Source: an uncultured delta proteobacterium
GTDB lineage: Bacteria; Myxococcota_A; Bradymonadia; REDH01
Assembly: GCA_903912275.1 (NCBI GenBank)
Contig: CAIWGR010000215.1
Span: forward strand, 1 to 6,936
DNA: 6,936 nucleotides
Direction: 5' to 3'
Shown here: positions 1 through 6,936 of the stretch, in pieces
Layout of the letters: every line of letters starts with the position of its first letter
Position numbering within the stretch: the first letter of the stretch is position 1
Translations under genes and position numbers: made by a program
Notes under the pieces: generated by a model
Seen by the model: only the letters and a program-made list of their open reading frames with translations
Databases searched by the model: none
Told to the model about the DNA's origin: nothing

Positions 1-252
1 CACCTGGGCATGGTGGAGTTTCACGAGGCCTCGATGCGTATGGGCGAGGAGCGGGGCGAGAAGCGGGGCGAGAAGCGGGGCCGGCAAGAGGGCCGGCAAG
101 AGGGCCGGCAAGAGGGGAAGAAGCGCGGCATGCTGCTCGCTGCGCTCACAATTGCGAAGAAGTTGCTCCCCTCTCACGAGGTGGAGCAGCTCAAGGCGCT
201 GCCTCCTGAACAGGCGCTCAAGGCGCTCACCCAGCGGCTGCAGGCGCGCTGA
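1..252 (+). CDS. C-terminal fragment of a protein with a charged tetrapeptide-repeat tail (Rpn/PD-(D/E)XK nuclease-like?)
   Basis: The reading frame is open from the first base to a TGA at 250-252, so the gene is cut by the left edge and only about 83 residues are visible. The fragment has a short start (HLGMVEFHEASMRMG) and then a run of four-residue units of the type E-R-G-E, K-R-G-E and Q-E-G-R. A Leu/Ala-rich helical end follows (LLAALTIAKKLL, then EQLKALPPEQALKALTQRL). Charged Glu/Arg/Gly repeat tails just before a helical C-terminus are typical of Rpn-family (recombination-promoting nuclease, transposase_31-like) proteins and relatives. The catalytic domain lies outside the window, so this identification rests on tail style only. 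Any other protein with such a tail remains possible. It converges with the lipoprotein gene, leaving 88 bp between stops. Confidence 0.6.
   Translation, partial: HLGMVEFHEASMRMGEERGEKRGEKRGRQEGRQEGRQEGKKRGMLLAALTIAKKLLPSHEVEQLKALPPEQALKALTQRLQAR
49..132 (+). repeat. In-frame 12-bp tandem repeat array encoding xRGx/xEGx units
   Basis: Seven consecutive 12-base units are in phase with the reading frame. They translate as ERGE, KRGE, KRGR, QEGR, QEGR, QEGK and KRGM. Part of the array is three identical copies of GGCCGGCAAGAG at 79-90, 91-102 and 103-114. The first units share the core AAGCGGGGCGAG. The identical copies suggest recent slippage, so copy number may vary between strains without breaking the frame. 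Confidence 0.85.
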
Positions 253-340
253 TCTCCCGACGAGCGATGTTCGGGGCTCGCTGCTCGCCGCGACGGGGGT
301 ACGCCCCGAGCGCTTTGACCCGAGCGTCGCGCCTTAGGGG

Positions 341-1936
341 CTAGCGCCCTTCGCACCCCCCCGTGCGGACGCGGTAGGCGCCCGCGGTGGCGTCGTAGAG
401 GTAGTTGAACTGGCCCGGCGCGCCGCCCGCAAAGAGGGCGTTGCGGCCGGTGTGGACCGTCGCCACCCAGGACGAGAGCGGGGCGCCAGCCGTTGTGCGG
501 CCCACGGTGTAAAACTCCTTGCGCTGGTCGTCGCACCGGCCCGTGTAGGCCACCTGCAGCCCCTCCGCGGTGATGAGGATGGCGCTGTCGGTGAGCGCGG
601 CGAGGCGGCAGGTGAAGGGGGCGGAGAGGAGCTCGGAATCGATGGCGGCGCCCGAGGCGTCGTAGCGGGTGAGCTCGACGGGCGTGGTGGCGGCGGGGGT
701 GCCGTGGGCGACCCAGAGCTGATCGGCGGCGAAGGTGGCGCTGTAGTGGCCGCTGCTCTCGTCGAGGCGGCGGACGGGGGCTGCTGTGCGCTGGCCCCGC
801 GCATCGAGGGGGATGAGGCAGAGGCCGGTGGGGGCAAGGCTGCGGCCGAGCAGGAACCAGTGGTCGCCGCCGCCCGTGAGGAGGAGATCGCGGGCCTCGC
901 GGTCGAGGGTGCAGCCGGTGGTGTCGATGGCGGTGAGCGGCGCGGTGGAGCGCCCCGTGGTGGGGTCGAGGAGGGCGGTGCGGAGCTCCACGGCGCCGAG
1001 GTCGGAGGCGGGGGCGCCGACGACCGCGACCAGCAGGCCGGCGTCGGTGGGGGCCAACTCGACGTCGTGGACCAGGCTGAGGCCGGCGGCGGGGAGCAGG
1101 CCGGTGTTGCTGAAGAGCCTGCTGGGCGAGCCGGTCGCGAGGGAGGCGAGATTGAGGGTGGCTCCCGTGAAGCCGACGGCCTCTTCGCAACGCTGACGGC
1201 CAAGCGTGATGGCCTCGGTGGCGGCGCTGACGGCGGGCGGGGCGGCCGCCAGGCAGGCGAGGTAGCCGTCGGCGAGGTCGGTGTAGAGTTGGTCTTTGAC
1301 GGGGCCCTCGGGCAGGGCGTTGACCGCGTCGAGGCAGCTGCTGGCGGCGGCCAGCTGCTCGACGGTGAGGCGACCGCTGTCGCGGCAGAACTGCTCGCCC
1401 TCAGCGATGCAGCCATCGGCGAGGGCCCGGTTCTCCGCGGTGAGCGCGTCGGTGCAGTCGGGCAGCGGGCTGCTGCCCGAACCCTCGCCGGCCGCCAGCG
1501 CCTGGCCGAAGTCGGTAGCGTCGCAGAGGGTCTCCACCGCGCCATCGCAGCCCGCGGGATCTGCGCCCGTCGGCAGCCCCTCGGTGCGCACCAGCGCCGC
1601 ATATCCGCCGCCGCCCGTGGGCCGAATCTCTGCCTCGGCGATGGGGCCGGTGCCGTCGGGGAGCGTGGCGGTCTCGCTCCAGCCGCCATCGTGGCCGGCA
1701 GCCGAGAAGAGCCAGGCGGTCAGCCTGTTGCCATCGGGGCGGATGGCCGCAAAGCCGGAGGCGTCGCCGAAGGAGACGAAGCCGTCGCTCGGGTGGAGGC
1801 TGGCGCGGAGGGCGAGGTCGCCCGCGCAGCGGCCCGCGCCCGTCTCGTCGAGGTTCTCGGCAAAGGGGTCGACCGGCTCCTGCGCGCAGGCTGCGGCGAG
1901 GAGGGCGAGCGAGAGGAGCGTGAGTCGGGTGCGCAT
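341..1936 (-). CDS. Secreted Cys-rich lipoprotein of unknown function
   Basis: The protein has 531 residues. The N-terminus MRTRLTLLSLALLAAAC is a lipoprotein signal peptide: two Arg, a Leu/Ala core and a lipobox-like LAAAC with Cys17 as the lipidation site. It should therefore be exported and anchored to a membrane, most likely the outer one. The mature chain holds 14 further Cys (37, 130, 138, 161, 176, 184, 201, 228, 250, 342, 373, 443, 468, 528), an even number that suits disulfides. Residues about 45-120 and 280-525 read as short beta-type repeats with Gly/Asp turns, possibly propeller-like. Residues about 160-255 look helical and carry six of the Cys. I recognise no family or catalytic motif. 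The ATG at 1934-1936 is fixed by the signal peptide. No strong Shine-Dalgarno precedes it, but a sigma-70-like promoter lies just upstream. It is divergent from hmgA, with no sign of a shared function. Confidence 0.85.
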   Translation of the reverse strand: MRTRLTLLSLALLAAACAQEPVDPFAENLDETGAGRCAGDLALRASLHPSDGFVSFGDASGFAAIRPDGNRLTAWLFSAAGHDGGWSETATLPDGTGPIAEAEIRPTGGGGYAALVRTEGLPTGADPAGCDGAVETLCDATDFGQALAAGEGSGSSPLPDCTDALTAENRALADGCIAEGEQFCRDSGRLTVEQLAAASSCLDAVNALPEGPVKDQLYTDLADGYLACLAAAPPAVSAATEAITLGRQRCEEAVGFTGATLNLASLATGSPSRLFSNTGLLPAAGLSLVHDVELAPTDAGLLVAVVGAPASDLGAVELRTALLDPTTGRSTAPLTAIDTTGCTLDREARDLLLTGGGDHWFLLGRSLAPTGLCLIPLDARGQRTAAPVRRLDESSGHYSATFAADQLWVAHGTPAATTPVELTRYDASGAAIDSELLSAPFTCRLAALTDSAILITAEGLQVAYTGRCDDQRKEFYTVGRTTAGAPLSSWVATVHTGRNALFAGGAPGQFNYLYDATAGAYRVRTGGCEGR

Positions 1937-1965
1937 GGTCGGCGTCCGGGTGGGTGACAGCGCCG

Positions 1966-1994
1966 AGTATCGGGCGGAGCGGGAGCGCGGTCAA
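1966..1994 (-). promoter_or_regulatory. Sigma-70-type promoter for the lipoprotein gene
   Basis: Read on the minus strand, a -35 box TTGACC (1994-1989, 5/6 to consensus) is followed by exactly 17 nt and a -10 box GATACT (1971-1966, 4/6 to consensus). A start near 1959 would give a leader of about 22 nt before the ATG at 1936. The correct spacing and the AT-richer -10 in very GC-rich DNA support it. It is a sequence match only. Confidence 0.5.
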
Positions 1995-1998
1995 CGGC

Positions 1999-2015
1999 TT
2001 GGCACGGCTCTTGCG
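1999..2015 (+). promoter_or_regulatory. Sigma-54 (RpoN) promoter for hmgA-hpd
   Basis: The bases TTGGCACG-GCTC-TTGCG match the sigma-54 consensus YTGGCACG-N4-TTGCW at all 12 fixed positions; only the final W is G. The invariant -24 GG (2001-2002) and -12 GC (2013-2014) are separated by exactly 10 nt. Transcription would begin near 2026, leaving a leader of about 126 nt before hmgA. Sigma-54 holoenzyme needs an ATP-hydrolysing enhancer-binding protein. Its upstream sites would have to lie over the lipoprotein promoter or inside the 5' part of that gene. No such activator gene is in the window. Confidence 0.75.
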
Positions 2016-2031
2016 ACCTCGGGGGCGCAAG
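2010..2031 (+). promoter_or_regulatory. Inverted repeat over the -12 element and start site (possible operator)
   Basis: CTTGCG (2010-2015) and CGCAAG (2026-2031) are perfect 6-bp inverted arms with a 10-nt spacer. The left arm contains the sigma-54 -12 TTGC and the right arm begins at the predicted transcription start. The geometry would suit a dimeric repressor blocking open-complex formation. Arms this short could arise by chance in GC-rich DNA, and no cognate regulator gene is present. Confidence 0.35.
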
Positions 2032-2036
2032 CGGCG

Positions 2037-2109
2037 GCACAGGGCCCACAGGCCACACTCCGCTGTGCGACAACTCTCAACCAGCGTGCGGGAACTCCCA
2101 TCTGCACGC
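2037..2109 (+). promoter_or_regulatory. Two stem-loops in the predicted hmgA leader
   Basis: Downstream of the predicted start, GCACAG (2037-2042) pairs with CTGTGC (2063-2068). This stem encloses a smaller hairpin, GGCC-CACA-GGCC (2043-2054). A second stem pairs GCGTGC (2084-2089) with GCACGC (2104-2109), with an inner GGG-AACT-CCC (2090-2099) and a 4-nt bulge. Neither is followed by a T-tract, so neither is a classical intrinsic terminator. No known riboswitch is recognised. They may affect mRNA stability or Rho access. Confidence 0.35.
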
Positions 2110-2141
2110 CTCTTCGACCGGCGCCAGCGGCCGGCCCACGC

Positions 2142-2146
2142 GAGGT
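2142..2146 (+). promoter_or_regulatory. Ribosome binding site that sets the hmgA start
   Basis: GAGGT sits 5 nt before the ATG at 2152. The frame stays open upstream to a GTG at 1954, which would add 66 residues. The Shine-Dalgarno here, and the predicted transcription start near 2026, favour 2152. Confidence 0.75.
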
Positions 2147-2151
2147 CAGCG

Positions 2152-3273
2152 ATGCACTATGTGAAAGGGCGAACCACCACCCAGGCCCATGTCTCCATCC
2201 CCGAAGGGACGGTGGAGGAGGAGTATGGCCGAGGCGGCTTCTCGGGCCGCGTCTCCCACCTCTACCGTGCCGAGTCGCCGCTCGGCTGGAGCGACATCGA
2301 GGGCGACTGCAGGCCCGAGGCGCTCGACCTCACCCGGTTGGTGGCCGCGGGGAGCGACTGGCTCACGGCCCGCGTCGCCTTCCTGAAGAACGCCGATGTG
2401 ACGCTCCACTTTGCGACGCTCACCGCGCCCATGGACTACCACTTCCGCAACGCCGACGCCGACGAGGTGCTCTTTGTGCACGAAGGGGGCGGCCGCATCG
2501 AGACCGACTTCGGGCCGCTCCACTACGAGCAGGGCGACTACCTCGTGATTCCGCGTGGCACGGTCTACCGGCTGCTGCCGCACCAGCCGTCGCGCTTTCT
2601 GGTCATCGAGTCGGTCGGCGAGGTGGGCATCCCGGAGCGCGGGCTGCTGGGTCGCCACGCCCTCTTCGACATGGATGTCCTCAAGGTGCCGACGCCCGAG
2701 GCCAACATGCCGGAGCCCGGCCGCACCGGCTGGCCGCTCTTTGTGCAGCGGTGCGGCCGCCACACCCGGGTGACCTATCCCTACAACCCAATCCAGACGG
2801 TGGGCTACAAGGGCGACCTGACGGTCTGGCAGCTCAATGTGCGCGACATCCGCCCCGTGATGTCGGAGCGCTACCATCTGCCGCCCACGGCCCATGCGAC
2901 CTTCGTGGCGGCCAACATGGTCATCTGCACCTTCCTGCCGCGCGGGCTGGAGACGGGCGACCCCGAGGCGCTGCGGGTCCCCTTCTTCCACGCCAACATC
3001 GATTACGACGAGGTGCTCTTCTACCACGACGGCGACTTCTTCAGCCGCGACGGCATCAAGGCCGGGATGGTCACCTTCCATCCGCAGGGCATCCACCACG
3101 GCCCCCACCCGAAGGCGGTCGCGGGAGCCCAGACGCGCCAGCGGACCAACGAGCAGGCCGTCATGATCGACACCCGCAACCCGCTAGAGGTGACGGCCGC
3201 CGGCCGCGCCGTCTGCAACCCCGACTACTGGGCCTCCTGGAAGCGCCCCTCGACCGACCGGAGCGCACCATGA
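2152..3273 (+). CDS. hmgA: Homogentisate 1,2-dioxygenase
   Basis: The predicted 373-residue cytoplasmic Fe(II) enzyme opens the ring of homogentisate with O2 to give maleylacetoacetate, in Phe/Tyr catabolism. It starts MHYVKGRTTTQAHVSIPEG and carries the GFSGRVSHLYR stretch seen near the N-terminus of the family. The length fits the shorter bacterial form rather than the roughly 430-450-residue proteobacterial/eukaryotic form. The C-terminal cupin holds the likely iron ligands H280, E287 (FFHANIDYDEVLFYHDG) and H316 (GIHHGPHP). H310 lies six residues before H316, as human His365 does before His371. The N-terminal cupin has a sister motif around 97-112 (HFRNADADEVLFVHEG), so the protein is a bicupin. 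Its TGA overlaps the hpd ATG (ATGA), implying translational coupling. A related bicupin dioxygenase is possible, but pairing with hpd makes homogentisate the probable substrate. Confidence 0.92.
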   Translation: MHYVKGRTTTQAHVSIPEGTVEEEYGRGGFSGRVSHLYRAESPLGWSDIEGDCRPEALDLTRLVAAGSDWLTARVAFLKNADVTLHFATLTAPMDYHFRNADADEVLFVHEGGGRIETDFGPLHYEQGDYLVIPRGTVYRLLPHQPSRFLVIESVGEVGIPERGLLGRHALFDMDVLKVPTPEANMPEPGRTGWPLFVQRCGRHTRVTYPYNPIQTVGYKGDLTVWQLNVRDIRPVMSERYHLPPTAHATFVAANMVICTFLPRGLETGDPEALRVPFFHANIDYDEVLFYHDGDFFSRDGIKAGMVTFHPQGIHHGPHPKAVAGAQTRQRTNEQAVMIDTRNPLEVTAAGRAVCNPDYWASWKRPSTDRSAP

Positions 3274-4316
3274 ACCTCATTGTCTCCTCCAACCCCTGCG
3301 GCATCCGCGGCATCGCCTTTGTGGAGTTTGCAGCGCATACCTCCACCGGCCTGCGGAAGCTCTTCCGCGACTTCGGCTTCTCGGCCGTCGCGGCCCATCG
3401 CACGATGCAGTCCACCCTCTTCGTGCAGAACGAGATCCGCTTTCTGCTGACCACCGACCCGGCCTCCTTCGCTCACCGGTTCGCCACCCAGCATGGGCCC
3501 TGCATCTCGGCGCTCGGCCTCCGCGTCCGCGACCCCGAGCAGGCCTTCTCTACCGCGCTCGACCGGGGTGCGCAGCCCTTCGTGCCGTCGGAGCAGGATG
3601 GCGAGGGGACCATCAACTATCCGGCGGTGTATGGCATCGGAAGGAGCCTGATCTACTTCGTTCACGACCCCACCTCGTCGCTTGGCGAGGACTACGAGCC
3701 GGTGGCGCGGCCGGAGGTGGTGCCGTCGAAGGGCTTCCTGGCCATCGACCACCTGACCAACAACGTCGCGAAGGGGACGCTCCATCAGTGGGCCGACTTC
3801 TACAAGAGCATCTTCGGCTTCACCGAGGTGCGCTCTTTCGACATCCGCGGCGAGAGCACCGGCCTCTACTCCTTCGCGCTCCGCTCGCCCGACGGCTCCT
3901 TCTGCATCCCCATCAACGAGGGGACGGAGAGCAAGTCGCAGATTGAGGAGTACCTGCGGGAGTACAAGGGGCCGGGCATCCAGCATCTGGCCTTCCTGAC
4001 CAACGACCTGGTGGCCTCGCTCGACGCGATGAAGGGGTCGTCGGTGGCCTTCCTCGACATCGATGATGACTACTATGCGGAGGTCTTTGAACGGGTGCCG
4101 GGGGTGACGGAGGACCGGACCAAGCTTCACCATCACCAGATCCTCGTGGATGGCGATGAGGCTGGCTACCTGCTCCAGATTTTCACCAAGAACATCATCG
4201 GGCCCATCTTCTTTGAGCTCATCCAGCGGCGGAACCACCTCTCCTTTGGCGAGGGGAACTTTGGCGCGCTCTTCCGTTCCATCGAGCGGGACCAGGAGCG
4301 GCGAGGGGTGCTCTAG
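3270..4316 (+). CDS. hpd: 4-hydroxyphenylpyruvate dioxygenase
   Basis: The 348-residue cytoplasmic non-haem Fe(II) enzyme converts 4-hydroxyphenylpyruvate and O2 to homogentisate and CO2, supplying the substrate of HmgA. It has two vicinal-oxygen-chelate halves. The N-terminal half (about 11-150, starting GIRGIAFVEFAA) lacks the metal site. The catalytic half (about 155-330) carries the facial triad H161 (FLAIDHLTNNV), H239 (GPGIQHLAF) and E316 (GPIFFELIQRR), aligned with His161/His240/Glu322 of the Pseudomonas enzyme. Conserved substrate-site stretches are PINEG (214-218) and LLQIFTKN (301-308). The C-terminal lid helix, SFGEGNFGALFRSIERDQ, closes the active site. Length is normal for a bacterial HPPD. 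The start is set by GGAG at 3260-3263, 6 nt before the ATG, inside the end of hmgA. All key residues are intact. Confidence 0.97.
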   Translation: MNLIVSSNPCGIRGIAFVEFAAHTSTGLRKLFRDFGFSAVAAHRTMQSTLFVQNEIRFLLTTDPASFAHRFATQHGPCISALGLRVRDPEQAFSTALDRGAQPFVPSEQDGEGTINYPAVYGIGRSLIYFVHDPTSSLGEDYEPVARPEVVPSKGFLAIDHLTNNVAKGTLHQWADFYKSIFGFTEVRSFDIRGESTGLYSFALRSPDGSFCIPINEGTESKSQIEEYLREYKGPGIQHLAFLTNDLVASLDAMKGSSVAFLDIDDDYYAEVFERVPGVTEDRTKLHHHQILVDGDEAGYLLQIFTKNIIGPIFFELIQRRNHLSFGEGNFGALFRSIERDQERRGVL

Positions 4317-4319
4317 ACG

Positions 4320-4347
4320 ACACCCGTCCGTTTCTGGTTCGGGGTGT
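4320..4347 (+). terminator. Weak stem-loop just after hpd
   Basis: ACACCC (4320-4325) pairs with GGGTGT (4342-4347) across a 16-nt loop, starting 4 nt after the hpd stop. There is no T-run, so it is not a textbook intrinsic terminator; it could mark a Rho-dependent or attenuating end. The same bases contain a poor sigma-54-like match (CTGG at 4334, GTGC at 4346, GG-N10-GC spacing). Its role is therefore ambiguous. Confidence 0.3.
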
Positions 4348-4356
4348 GCGGCTTTG

Positions 4357-4371
4357 CTACGGGGGGCGTAG
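4357..4371 (+). other. Small perfect hairpin upstream of the diguanylate cyclase gene
   Basis: CTACG (4357-4361) and CGTAG (4367-4371) flank a five-G loop, 21 nt before the proposed GTG start of the next gene. It may be part of the hpd terminator region or the leader of the cyclase mRNA. Nothing further identifies it. Confidence 0.35.
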
Positions 4372-4392
4372 ACCTCAGCCTGTGCGGTAACC

Positions 4393-5523
<1,131 letters not shown>

Positions 5524-5524
5524 G

Positions 5525-6936
5525 CTACTCGGGGTGGCAGCCGTCGCCGCCGCAGACGTCGATGATTTCGCCGGTGCGGCAGAAGTGGATGAGCTGGTCG
5601 TTGTGGCTGTCGAGGCGGCGGGGCCGGTCGTGCGGGTCGCCGGGGTCGGACTCGGTGGGCGGCGTGTTGGCGCGGGGGCCCCAGGGGTTGCCGAAGTCCC
5701 AGAGGACGAGGCCTGAGCCGGTGTGGGGGTAGGGCACCTCGGTCACATTCCACGGGGTGCGCTGGCTGTCGTAGTTCTCCATGATGGCCAGGCCGTCGTT
5801 GCTGCGGGCTACGACCTCCATCGTGACGGGGGCCACCTGGTAGTCGCCCTTCGCGACGGCGCAGAGCACCTGGTGGGGGCTGTTGCCGGCGAAGGGCTCG
5901 GCCTCGATGTGCTTCCAGTAGCTGACGGGGTCGACGCCGTCCCAGAGGAGCTGGATGGCGGAGAGGGCGACGGCCACGTTGGAGGCGGTGCGGAGGGTGC
6001 TCTTGAGGACAACGAAGAAGCGTTCAAAGTCCTTCGAGCGGTGGAGCAGGGTGGAGTAGTTCTGGCCCGGGACGCCGAGGTGGCCGCGCTGCACATCGGT
6101 GGTGAGGGCCATGTAGGTGGCGCCGTAGATGCCGCCCTGCGAGTTGCCCGAGTAGAAGAGCTCGTCGCGGTTGACGACGATGCCGCGGGCGGCGATTTCG
6201 GGGAGCGAGGCGAAGCGCTCGCGCATGGAGCGGGCGAGGAGGAGGGTGTCGAGGACGCCCTGGTGGGTGAGGTCGGAGAGCCAGCGGAAGCGGTCGAGGT
6301 CGAAGACCATGAACTGCACGCGGCCCTCGTCGGGCTCTGCCATGCCCAGCCAGTTGGTGGCGAAGTGGATGAGGTTGTGGCGCTGCGAGAGGCTGTCGTG
6401 GCCGAAGTAGCGGATCTCGTCGCCCGTACCGAGCAGGCCGTGGCCGAACTGCATGAGGCCCTGCGGGGTGCCGCCCAGGGCGGCGCGGGGGACGCGGATC
6501 CAGAAGGGCGCGTCGTGAAAGCCGTTCTGCGCGGGCAGGCCGTCGGGTCCGAGATGGAAGACCTGACCGACGACGGTGCCGGAGCGGTCGGAGACCGGGA
6601 GGTCTTCCATGTAGTAGGGGGCACGGAAGGTGCCGCGGACCTCGAAGGCGATGTCGGCGTCTTCGGCCTCGGTGTAGTCTTGAATTTCTGTGATGGTCAT
6701 CTCGGGGCCCTGGGTGCCGACGACGGCGAGGGCGTCGTCGCGCATCTTGAGCATGGGGCCATGGGTGGAGCGGCTGCTGGCGGTGACGAAGTCCCAAGCG
6801 AGGGTCAGGCTGCTGCGATCGAGTCCTGCGGCGACGAGCGGGGCGAAGACCTCTTCTTCGAAGCGGGGCACCCGGGCCACCAGTTCGGGATCGCGGAGGG
6901 CGGTGCCGTCGCGGAGGGCTGTGAAGGCGGCGGAGG
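5525..6936 (-). CDS. Secreted-type alpha/beta hydrolase, N-terminus cut by window edge
   Basis: The frame ends at a TAG (5527-5525) and is open through the right edge, upstream of a possible GTG at 6880. The stretch SAAFTALRDGTALRDPEL precedes that GTG and continues the domain, so the GTG is probably internal and the gene partial. About 470 residues are visible. Numbered from the GTG, HGLLGTG (147-153) looks like the oxyanion-hole segment and SGNSQGG (244-250) is a GxSxG nucleophile elbow with Ser247. GDYQV supplies a probable acid Asp346, and H426 in DSHNDQLIHF is the likely catalytic His. These resemble large secreted esterase/lipase-like hydrolases that I associate with myxobacteria. The substrate is unknown and the signal peptide is off-window. 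C434, C443 and C448 cluster at the C-terminus (CGGDGC), suggesting a disulfide-stabilised tail. It converges on the cyclase gene with 1 nt between stop codons. Confidence 0.8.
   Translation of the reverse strand, partial: SAAFTALRDGTALRDPELVARVPRFEEEVFAPLVAAGLDRSSLTLAWDFVTASSRSTHGPMLKMRDDALAVVGTQGPEMTITEIQDYTEAEDADIAFEVRGTFRAPYYMEDLPVSDRSGTVVGQVFHLGPDGLPAQNGFHDAPFWIRVPRAALGGTPQGLMQFGHGLLGTGDEIRYFGHDSLSQRHNLIHFATNWLGMAEPDEGRVQFMVFDLDRFRWLSDLTHQGVLDTLLLARSMRERFASLPEIAARGIVVNRDELFYSGNSQGGIYGATYMALTTDVQRGHLGVPGQNYSTLLHRSKDFERFFVVLKSTLRTASNVAVALSAIQLLWDGVDPVSYWKHIEAEPFAGNSPHQVLCAVAKGDYQVAPVTMEVVARSNDGLAIMENYDSQRTPWNVTEVPYPHTGSGLVLWDFGNPWGPRANTPPTESDPGDPHDRPRRLDSHNDQLIHFCRTGEIIDVCGGDGCHPE

Noticed and set aside
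305..350. An 8-bp direct repeat (CCCGAGCG at 305-312 and 319-326) and short competing hairpins (GCGC 329-332 with 344-347; AGGG 336-339 with CCCT 347-350) between the convergent genes.
   Set aside because: Stems are only 3-4 bp with bulges and no T-run. A bidirectional terminator would be expected here, but these do not establish one.
452..1957. A 501-codon open frame on the plus strand opposite the lipoprotein gene.
   Set aside because: It is a Gly/Ala/Glu-rich shadow produced by G/C-ending codons of the minus-strand gene. It has no domain, and the minus-strand product has a clear lipoprotein signal peptide.
1954..2151. A 66-residue N-terminal extension of hmgA from the GTG at 1954.
   Set aside because: It would span both predicted promoters, has no similarity to HmgA N-termini, and the ATG at 2152 has its own GAGGT site.
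1296..3269. An upstream extension of the hpd frame that runs through the lipoprotein and hmgA regions.
   Set aside because: The translation before 3270 is low-complexity out-of-frame sequence. HPPD begins normally at MNLIVSSNPCGIRG with a good GGAG site.
4334..4349. A second sigma-54-like site upstream of the diguanylate cyclase gene (GG-N10-GC).
   Set aside because: It matches only about 9 of 12 fixed positions, lacks the CAC of the -24 element, and overlaps the post-hpd stem-loop. Chance is likely in GC-rich DNA.

Overview
The window is high-GC coding-dense DNA from what looks like a Myxococcota/deltaproteobacterial chromosome. This is inferred from the strong G/C codon bias, a large Cys-rich secreted lipoprotein, a large secreted alpha/beta hydrolase of a type I associate with myxobacteria, and a near-perfect sigma-54 promoter. 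No marker gene fixes the taxonomy. No rRNA, tRNA, insertion sequence or CRISPR array is visible.

Layout from left to right: (1) 1-252 (+), the C-terminal end of a gene cut by the left edge, with a tetrapeptide-repeat charged tail like those of Rpn/PD-(D/E)XK nuclease-family proteins. (2) 341-1936 (-), a 531-aa lipoprotein of unknown function with 14 Cys besides the lipidated one. (3) 1937-2151, a 215-bp divergent control region. It holds a sigma-70-like promoter facing the lipoprotein gene, a 12/12 sigma-54 promoter facing right, an inverted repeat over the -12 element, and two stem-loops in the predicted leader. (4) 2152-3273 and 3270-4316 (+), hmgA and hpd, overlapping by ATGA. (5) 4317-4392, a short intergenic stretch with two hairpins. 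(6) 4393-5523 (+), a MASE2-GGDEF diguanylate cyclase. (7) 5525-6936 (-), a secreted-type alpha/beta hydrolase cut by the right edge, whose stop codon lies 1 nt from the cyclase stop.

The metabolic core is the central two-step segment of phenylalanine/tyrosine catabolism. Hpd converts 4-hydroxyphenylpyruvate to homogentisate and HmgA opens the homogentisate ring to maleylacetoacetate. The later enzymes (maleylacetoacetate isomerase, fumarylacetoacetase) are not in the window. The cyclase, lipoprotein and hydrolase have no evident metabolic link to the operon.

I see no wholly new system. The most informative non-coding signal is the compact back-to-back sigma-70/sigma-54 divergent promoter, which predicts nitrogen- or activator-dependent control of tyrosine breakdown and possible interference with the lipoprotein promoter.
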